Below, piece by piece: positions 14,554-19,804 of a stretch of 19,804 nt of DNA. Below the pieces are notes generated by a model that was not told the origin of the DNA, did no database searches, and saw only the letters and a list, made by a program, of their open reading frames with translations. The DNA comes from DASQPE01 sp041488455. Lineage in GTDB: Bacteria; Gemmatimonadota; Gemmatimonadetes; Gemmatimonadales; GWC2-71-9. The number at the start of each line of letters is the position of its first letter. Position 1 is the first letter of the stretch. Where the stretch lies: assembly GCA_041488455.1 (NCBI GenBank), contig JBGPPG010000061.1, positions 1-19,804 on the forward strand, given 5' to 3'. A program made the translations under genes and the position numbers.

Positions 14554-15957
14554 CTACTTACCAATCTCCCAATAGACTCCGCCATCTTCCGCCTGCAGGG
14601 GGCGTAGCCCCATACGCTCCTTGGGGGGCGCATTCTGCCGCAGTAGCGAGTGCATGTCATGGAGGACATCCCTGGCCTCGCCGATGTAGCCGTGGCCCAG
14701 GAGCGTTAGATCCACATTCGTGACGCGGACGGTGTCGATGTTGGGCACGATCGTAATCGGAGGAGCAAACCCGGCACGGGGGTACTGGTGGAGGAAGCCG
14801 GAGCTCGCGAGTGCCTTGTCGGCATCCGAGACGTACAGCGTGGTTCGGTCGCTGATCGATACGTAGACGCCGGCAAGCTCTTTGAACACCGCCGTGTCCA
14901 CGTCCGGCGCAGCCAGGATCAGTTGTCCAAACCGGATTCCGGACTTCTTCTGAGCGGTCCCAACGATCCTGTGCATCGCACGGAGCAGGCCCCGATTGCC
15001 CATGCTGTGCGCGATGACATGCACTCGCTCAGCGCCACTATCGCTGGCGAACCGTGCGAGAAAGTCAGCCATGAACGCTTCGCTCGCCTCGATGGCTGCT
15101 ATGTCCGCGCCGTATCCCAGTACGCTTCCCCTGGAGGGCCAACTGAAGAAGGCCATAGTACCCGGCACCTGGAGATCGAACCCGATCTGCGCGGCCCGGA
15201 TGGCAGCTTCCTCGAACGATACGTTGTACCCGTGAAGGAAGACGACTGCATCTCGATTGTCGGGGTCCCGGCCAAGGACTTCCCTGATATTGCGCCAAAA
15301 GGCGTCTTCTGTATCGGGGAACACGCGGCTCACGCGTATCCGATCATCCACTGCGGTCCAGAGTCTCTTCCACCACGGTGACCCCACTGAGCCAATCTGG
15401 TGCGACTTGGGAATGACAACGTCGCAAGACCCGTAGAAAACGAGGTCGCCACGGGCGCCGGTATAGGGTACACGGTCAAGGGCGACGTTCCGCTCCTGGC
15501 GGTTTGTTCCATACCAAACGCGGTACATCCAGTACTCGCTTCTCGCGTCGTGGCCCGGCTCGTGCAACTCTTGACGGTCGGTCGCGTAACGTGGAGGCGG
15601 CGGGGAATCTCTTGCCGCTTGGAAATCGCGATGCAAGCGCTCGATTAGCTCCGCAATGTCGTTCTCAAGGCCCGGCTCCACCGCGTACGCGTTCCGATCT
15701 AGCCGCCCCTCCTGTGCCAGGAGATCGGCGATGACATGGACCAATCCTTCCGTAGGACGCTTGACCGCGTTGAAGGGGATCGTGACAGCAAAAGCCTCCT
15801 CGAGAAGTTCCTGGAGACTTGTAAGTGAAGCGACCCGCAACACCGCAATCAGTGGTACGTCCCGGGGCACCTGTGAGGCCGACAGTCCAAAACCCGGATC
15901 CAGTACCGCACCCAGCACGCCGTAGACTTGGGAAACGCGCCACACCCTACCAGGCAT
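14554..15957 (-). CDS. DUF900-type alpha/beta hydrolase (COG4782-like esterase)
   Basis: 467-residue protein. ATG 15957 has GAGG upstream. A longer in-frame ORF reaches back over the preceding gene with an arginine-rich shadow sequence and is rejected. The C-terminal two thirds match DUF900 esterases: VFYGSCDVVIPKSHQIG, VVFLHGYNVSFEEAAIRAA, FFSWPSRGSVLGYGAD, nucleophile S318 in VIAHSMGNRG (elbow A-H-S-M-G, not the strict G-x-S-x-G), an acidic residue in APDVDTAVF and the His in LLGHGYIG. The first 140 residues (QVYGVLGAVLDPGFG, a LTSLQELLEEAF helix, VIADLLAQEGRLDRNAYAV) are a separate helical part that I cannot place. No signal peptide is seen. It follows the SnoaL-like lipoprotein by 25 bases. 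Confidence 0.85.
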   Translation of the reverse strand: MPGRVWRVSQVYGVLGAVLDPGFGLSASQVPRDVPLIAVLRVASLTSLQELLEEAFAVTIPFNAVKRPTEGLVHVIADLLAQEGRLDRNAYAVEPGLENDIAELIERLHRDFQAARDSPPPPRYATDRQELHEPGHDARSEYWMYRVWYGTNRQERNVALDRVPYTGARGDLVFYGSCDVVIPKSHQIGSVGSPWWKRLWTAVDDRIRVSRVFPDTEDAFWRNIREVLGRDPDNRDAVVFLHGYNVSFEEAAIRAAQIGFDLQVPGTMAFFSWPSRGSVLGYGADIAAIEASEAFMADFLARFASDSGAERVHVIAHSMGNRGLLRAMHRIVGTAQKKSGIRFGQLILAAPDVDTAVFKELAGVYVSISDRTTLYVSDADKALASSGFLHQYPRAGFAPPITIVPNIDTVRVTNVDLTLLGHGYIGEARDVLHDMHSLLRQNAPPKERMGLRPLQAEDGGVYWEIGK

Positions 15958-15982
15958 TGCTCTCGTTCCTCTGCTGCCGCGG

Positions 15983-16471
15983 CTACTGCCTCGGTTGGCC
16001 CGGCGGCGGCAGCACGCTGACCGGCGCGTCCCATACCGCACGCCACTGCTCGTCCCGCTCCTGTCGCCACAGCACCACGTAGTTTCCCGAGTCCGCGAAC
16101 GACGGCATGGGGGCCTGCGGAGCCGCGGTGAACGTGAGCGCGTAGCGGCCACGCTCAACCGCCAGGGTGCCGCTCGTCACGACCTCCTGCGTCGCGAGAT
16201 CGAAGTCCCACCGCCCCGCTTTCAGCGCGGTGGTCCAATAGCGACGGAGCGAGTCGCGACCGACGATGGGGCGACTGTTGGGCGGCAGCTGCCAGACGTC
16301 TTCCGCGAAGAGGGCGGCGAGGGAGTCGACCTGGCCGGCTGCGTACCACCGTTTGGCCTCGACGTTGTGGTCCTCGATGATCTGGCGCACCGCCTTGGGG
16401 TCGGTGCCAGACCCGCGCTGGCATCCCGGCAGGGCCGCGATCAGGATGATCCCGAGTAGTACCCGGTACAT
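15983..16471 (-). CDS. SnoaL/DUF4440-like lipoprotein
   Basis: 162-residue predicted lipoprotein with a SnoaL-like (NTF2-fold) domain. ATG 16471 has AAGGGG 6 bases upstream; an in-frame start at 16489 is less well placed. The signal MYRVLLGIILIAALPGC has an L-P-G-C lipobox. The domain begins AVRQIIEDHNVEAKRWYAAGQVDSLAALFAED and continues with VWQLPPNSRPIVGRDSLRRYW and strands around FDLATQEVVTSGTLAVERGRY. This is the usual helix-then-sheet order of DUF4440 proteins, whose roles range from catalysis to ligand binding. It is first in a two-gene unit with the DUF900 hydrolase. Confidence 0.8.
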   Translation of the reverse strand: MYRVLLGIILIAALPGCQRGSGTDPKAVRQIIEDHNVEAKRWYAAGQVDSLAALFAEDVWQLPPNSRPIVGRDSLRRYWTTALKAGRWDFDLATQEVVTSGTLAVERGRYALTFTAAPQAPMPSFADSGNYVVLWRQERDEQWRAVWDAPVSVLPPPGQPRQ

Positions 16472-16606
16472 GTGGCGCCCCTTCAGCAACGGAGTTCGGC
16501 AGCAGTCAAACGACTCTGCGCATCAGCTGCGGACTTGCCCGCCGCTCCGAACTCTACAGCCCGCTGGCCACCGCCGGCTATCAGAGGTCGGCGGAGCTCT
16601 CATCCC

Positions 16607-16807
16607 CTATATACCATGCGGCAGGCGTCTGGAGAGTTGAGCGCCCCAGACACTGAGTGCGCCCGCCACAACGAACCCGAGGCCAGACACCCAGAGAGGA
16701 GCGGCCCACCCGCCGATGACCGCCGGCCAATGGGTCAACATTCGCGTGAGATGGAACAGAGCGACAAGCGCGAACAGAGTTCGGGTGAGCATTAAGTAGG
16801 CTCTCAT
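16607..16807 (-). CDS. Small two-helix membrane protein, 66 aa
   Basis: ATG 16807 follows AGGAG by 7 bases. Two hydrophobic helices (AYLMLTRTLFALVALFHLTR and WAAPLWVSGLGFVVAGALSV) are joined by THWPAVIGG, and the tail is basic (QLSRRLPHGI). Proteins with this pattern (H-L-x-R in helix 1, W-P-A-V-I-G-G-W, P-x-W-V-S) are widespread conserved hypotheticals. It is divergent from the soxC-like gene. Confidence 0.7.
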   Translation of the reverse strand: MRAYLMLTRTLFALVALFHLTRMLTHWPAVIGGWAAPLWVSGLGFVVAGALSVWGAQLSRRLPHGI

Positions 16808-17024
16808 GGACGCTCTCCTGAGTCGCAACCAGTGCAGCGCTTAGATCGAGCTCCCGCGGTCGTCTAACATGAATTAGCCTGCCCGGGCTATGTCGCAAGT
16901 GTTGCGAGACCCGCGGGCGCCGCCCCGCCTACCGAGCGCACATGCGGGTGTTCCAGCAACGGGGTGCCGGGACCGGTATCCCTCTGGTGGAGTCTACTCA
17001 CAATCAATATTCTTCGATCTGCCG

Positions 17025-18395
17025 ATGCGGAAGGTTCCACGCACTACCATGAGACCACGCCTCTCTTCGGGAAAGCCAAGCCCCGATCGCCCTGTCCGGG
17101 GACCTGAGCTCACTACCGCCGCCCTTGATGGGACAAAGCAGACGGCGGCGGAGTCCCCGGTGATAACCCGACGCGGTCTTCTCGTTGGCGGCGTGGCCGC
17201 TGCTGGTACCGCGTTGCTCGGGACCCTGCCCAGTATCATCCAGGCGCAAGGGGGCCGAGCGCCGTCATCCGGGGCCACTCAGCCGCCGGGCCGGCCGCTT
17301 GGGGAGCCGACGTCTGCCATCAGCGCCCGGTCACCCTTTGAACAACCCGCCCGTACACCCACCGGTCAAGTCACGGGCGCGTCCTTCAGCCCTCTGCAGC
17401 AGTTCAGCGGCACGATCACGCCGACCGATCTCCATTTCGAGCGGCACCATGCGGGGGTTCCGATCATCAATCCCGCTGATTACCAGCTCTTGGTCCACGG
17501 ACTGGTCGACCGGCCCACTGTCTTCACGTTGGCGGACCTCAAGCGCCTTCCCTCGACCACTCGGACCTACTTTCTCGAGTGCTCGGGGAATGGGCGGACG
17601 GCCTATCGGTCTCCCACGCGGGAGCTGACACCCCAGCTCATCGACGGCTTGACTAGCAACGCGGAGTGGACCGGTGTTCCGCTCACCGCGGTGCTCACCG
17701 AGATCGGGGTGAAGCCTGGCGCCGCCTGGATACTTGCGGAAGGCGGTGATGCGGCGCTGCTCTCCCGGAGCATTCCGCTGGAGAAGGCGATGGACGACGC
17801 GCTCCTCGTCTACGCTCAGAACGGCGAGCCGCTTCGCCCGGCTGCCGGGTACCCGGTGCGGCTCCTGCTGCCGGGCTGGGAGGGCAACGTGAACGTGAAG
17901 TGGCTCCGCCGGCTGAAACTGATCGCGGAGCCGAACATGTCCCGTGACGAGACCTCCCGGTACACCGATCCGCTCCCCAACGGTACCGCGCGCCAATTCA
18001 GCTTCGTCATGGACGTGAAGTCGATCATCACCTACCCCGCGCATCCGGTCCGGCTCGGCCGTCACGAGTGGGTCCAGATCGCGGGGATTGCCTGGAGCGG
18101 GCGGGGGAAGATCACTCGAGTGCAAGTGAGCACGGATGGGGGAACGACCTGGACCGCAGCGGAGCTGCAGGAGCCCGTTCTCTCTAAAGCTCATGCCCGG
18201 TTCACTCACATGTGGCGATGGACCGGTGAGCCTGCCACACTCCTGAGCCGCGCCACCGATGAGACCGGCGCCACCCAGCCGACCCTGGTGGAGTTCCGCG
18301 GGAAGCGGGGGCAGGGCACGGACTACCACTTCAATCACATTCGCGGCTGGGTGGTGGAGCAGGACGGACTGGTTGTCTACCAGGTAGACGCATGA
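17025..18395 (+). CDS. soxC: SoxC-like sulfite/sulfane dehydrogenase molybdenum subunit
   Basis: Periplasmic molybdopterin oxidoreductase of the sulfite oxidase family, best matching SoxC, the catalytic part of SoxCD that oxidises sulfane sulfur in the Sox pathway. Numbered from ATG 17025, a Tat signal carries T48-R-R-G-L-L and a hydrophobic stretch (VGGVAAAGTALLGTLP). The Mo-cofactor domain follows with ligand C186 in FLECSGNGR, then W-T-G-V-P-L and LLLPGWEGNVNVKWLRRLKL. The C-terminal dimerisation domain has IAGIAWSGRGKITRVQVSTDGG and LSRATDETG. The start is uncertain: ATG 17025 and 17049 are both possible, neither has a clear ribosome site, and in-frame coding continues back to 16890. Its last codons overlap the cytochrome gene (ATGA), as expected for a SoxC-SoxD pair. 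A plain sulfite dehydrogenase (SorA-type) is the alternative. Confidence 0.85.
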   Translation: MRKVPRTTMRPRLSSGKPSPDRPVRGPELTTAALDGTKQTAAESPVITRRGLLVGGVAAAGTALLGTLPSIIQAQGGRAPSSGATQPPGRPLGEPTSAISARSPFEQPARTPTGQVTGASFSPLQQFSGTITPTDLHFERHHAGVPIINPADYQLLVHGLVDRPTVFTLADLKRLPSTTRTYFLECSGNGRTAYRSPTRELTPQLIDGLTSNAEWTGVPLTAVLTEIGVKPGAAWILAEGGDAALLSRSIPLEKAMDDALLVYAQNGEPLRPAAGYPVRLLLPGWEGNVNVKWLRRLKLIAEPNMSRDETSRYTDPLPNGTARQFSFVMDVKSIITYPAHPVRLGRHEWVQIAGIAWSGRGKITRVQVSTDGGTTWTAAELQEPVLSKAHARFTHMWRWTGEPATLLSRATDETGATQPTLVEFRGKRGQGTDYHFNHIRGWVVEQDGLVVYQVDA

Positions 18396-18982
18396 GCCGG
18401 GGGCGCCCGATGACCGGACTGATCCGGCTGCCCCTGATCGGGGCCGTGCTGCTGTTGGGGGTGGCGTGTCGGAGCGAACAACCGACGGTGGCGCGGTATG
18501 GAGTCGGCCGGCCGGCCACGCCTGCTGGCATCGCGGTGTGGAACATCGATGTGAACCCGTCCGGAGAAGGACTTCCCGCGGGGCGGGGGGCTGCCGGGGA
18601 GGGAGCGCGCGTCTTCGCCGCCAACTGCGCGGGGTGTCATGGCGCGAGGGGAGAGGGGCTCCCTGCCGCTCCGGCGCTCGTCGGCCGCGAACCCCGCGAA
18701 GGCTTCCCTTTTGGAGAGAGCCTCAAGTACGTGCGAACGGTGGGAAACTATTGGCCCTACGCCACCACCTTGTACGACTACATCAATCGCACCATGCCGG
18801 CCACCACGCCCGGGTCGCTCACGCCCGACGAGATCTACGCCGTCGTGGCGTGGATCCTGGCGCAGAACGAGATCATCTCTCCCACCGCGATCATCGACGC
18901 CGCGAGTCTGCCTCGAGTTCGCATGCCTGCCCGCGACCGGTTCGTTCCCGACGACCGGCAGGGGGGAGCAGTGTTCCGCTAG
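18392..18982 (+). CDS. Monohaem c-type cytochrome, SoxD-like partner of the molybdoenzyme
   Basis: 196-residue exported cytochrome, predicted as lipoprotein (LIGAVLLLGVAC). ATG 18392 overlaps the TGA of the soxC-like gene; ATG 18410 is an alternative. The haem site is C79-A-G-C82-H83 and the likely distal ligand is M135 in NRTMPATTPG. The surrounding LTPDEIYAVVAWILAQNEII is the conserved C-terminal helix of class I cytochromes c. SoxD of Paracoccus is a larger dihaem protein; this one has a single haem and a trailing tail (RDRFVPDDRQGG). It should accept electrons from the Mo subunit. Confidence 0.88.
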   Translation: MSRGRPMTGLIRLPLIGAVLLLGVACRSEQPTVARYGVGRPATPAGIAVWNIDVNPSGEGLPAGRGAAGEGARVFAANCAGCHGARGEGLPAAPALVGREPREGFPFGESLKYVRTVGNYWPYATTLYDYINRTMPATTPGSLTPDEIYAVVAWILAQNEIISPTAIIDAASLPRVRMPARDRFVPDDRQGGAVFR

Positions 18983-19014
18983 ACGCAGTCGAGACCGCTG
19001 AGTTTGGGATCGAC

Positions 19015-19804
19015 ATGAAAAGCGCACTCGCTCTTTCGCTCCTGCTGCTGCTTCCGACTGCTCAATCGGCTGCTCAGCACGGGCATGGATTCGGGCAAGT
19101 GCACATGGAAACCTCCTGCGCCCCCGCGGTCTCCGGTGACTTCGATCAGGCACTCGCCCTCCTGCACAATTTCTGGTACGCCCGCGCCCTGGAGGCCTTT
19201 GCGGCGGTCACCCGGCGCGACCCGGGCTGCGGGCTGGCCTACTGGGGCGCGGCGATGACGTACAATCACCCCTTCTGGGACGCGCCGACCCCGAAGGATC
19301 TCGCCGCCGCCTGGGCCCTGGTGCAGGAAGGGATGCGGACGGTGCCCGATACCGGCCGCGAGCGCCTGTACCTCGAGGCGACAGCCGCCCTCTACCGCGA
19401 TGCGGGAGCCACTCCCAAGGCAACGCGCGACGCGGCCTACCGCGACACGATGCGGACGCTGCACGAGCGCTACCCCGATGAAAACAGCAAGCTCTTCTAC
19501 GGGCTCTCAATCTTGGGGACGATCAAGGAAGGAACCACGGGGTTCGAGCAACAGACCATTGCCGCCGCTCTGTTCGAGGAGGTCTACGCCCGCAATCCGC
19601 ACCATCCGGGTGTGCTGCACTATCTCATCCATGCGTACGACGATCCATCACACGCCGCCATCGCCCTTGCCGCGGCACGTGCCTATGCCAAGGCCGCCCC
19701 TGCGGTCCCTCACGCGCAGCACATGCCGTCTCACATCTTCACCAGACTGGGCTACTGGGAGGAGTCGGCGGCGACCAACGAGAACGCGTGGCGCAGTTCC
19801 GAAG
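19015..19804 (+). CDS. Secreted TPR-like protein with conserved His motifs (paralogue 2), 3' end cut
   Basis: The frame from ATG 19015 is open to the right edge (263 codons seen). A Sec signal (MKSALALSLLLLLPTAQSAA) is followed by the His-rich start QHGHGFGQVH. It is clearly related to the 3758-5305 product: LALLHNFWYARALEAFAAV against VALLHSFWYEQADSAFAAT, HYLIHAYD in both, and VPHAQHMPSHIFTRLGYW against VPHAEHMPSHIYTRLGRW. C35, C72, H85, H202, H206, H233, H236 and H240 are matched in the paralogue. It starts 32 bases after the cytochrome stop and so probably belongs to the soxCD-like operon. Function is not established; a metal- or haem-related periplasmic role is an inference. Confidence 0.85.
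   Translation, partial: MKSALALSLLLLLPTAQSAAQHGHGFGQVHMETSCAPAVSGDFDQALALLHNFWYARALEAFAAVTRRDPGCGLAYWGAAMTYNHPFWDAPTPKDLAAAWALVQEGMRTVPDTGRERLYLEATAALYRDAGATPKATRDAAYRDTMRTLHERYPDENSKLFYGLSILGTIKEGTTGFEQQTIAAALFEEVYARNPHHPGVLHYLIHAYDDPSHAAIALAAARAYAKAAPAVPHAQHMPSHIFTRLGYWEESAATNENAWRSSE

Noticed and set aside
12578..16471. Hidden defence or CRISPR-like system in the middle of the window
   Set aside because: I looked for nucleases, helicases, reverse transcriptases, toxin-antitoxin pairs and regular repeats and saw none; the genes are stress, envelope and metabolic types.

Overview
The window is GC-rich and densely packed with genes. It carries small secreted lipoproteins, an M28 peptidase, a beta-lactamase-fold hydrolase and SoxCD-like genes. 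One small beta-rich lipoprotein (2961-3332) resembles a protein type I associate with Gemmatimonadota. A Gemmatimonadota chromosome, isolate or metagenome bin, is therefore my best inference; there is no rRNA or other marker here to prove it. I see no mobile element, CRISPR array, tRNA or rRNA.

Layout. 1-1525: 3' part of a secreted zinc aminopeptidase (M28). 1626-1736, minus: an unlisted 36-codon gene that looks like the N-terminus of a type IV prepilin. 1781-3747, plus: a serine hydrolase whose signal peptide lies in a different frame from its catalytic domain, a small lipoprotein, a 33-aa membrane peptide and a 67-aa unknown. 3758-7466, minus: five genes (UBP-type zinc finger, DUF5996, DUF4126, an 87-aa unknown, and a secreted TPR-like protein with conserved histidines). 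7624-8734, plus: an envelope cluster (four-helix membrane protein, translationally coupled 26-aa hydrophobic peptide, DUF3568-like lipoprotein). 8795-9566, minus: a lipoprotein with a DTT-rich tail and a hypothetical protein. 9731-13183, minus: DUF892 (YciE/YciF) ferritin-like protein, single-domain response regulator, and hybrid histidine kinase. 13459-14208, minus: a SAM methyltransferase. 14209-14553: no coding gene, but a promoter-like element and two strong hairpins. 14554-16471, minus: SnoaL-like lipoprotein and a DUF900 alpha/beta hydrolase. 16607-16807, minus: a 66-aa membrane protein. 17025 to the end, plus: a SoxC-like Tat-exported molybdoenzyme, a c-type cytochrome that overlaps it, and a second TPR-like protein cut by the window edge.

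How the genes fit together. The clearest functional unit is the right-hand operon: a periplasmic molybdenum sulfite/sulfane dehydrogenase passes electrons to the cytochrome, and a histidine-rich TPR-like protein is co-transcribed. A homologue of that TPR-like protein sits at 3758-5305. The kinase, response regulator and DUF892 protein look like a stress-sensing group. The less obvious signals are a bipartite promoter-like element found at 7544-7580 and again at 14339-14375, with a partial third copy near 9640. They also include the pilin-like mini-gene, the frame break in the serine hydrolase, and a cysteine-rich reading frame directly behind the UGA stop of the zinc-finger gene.
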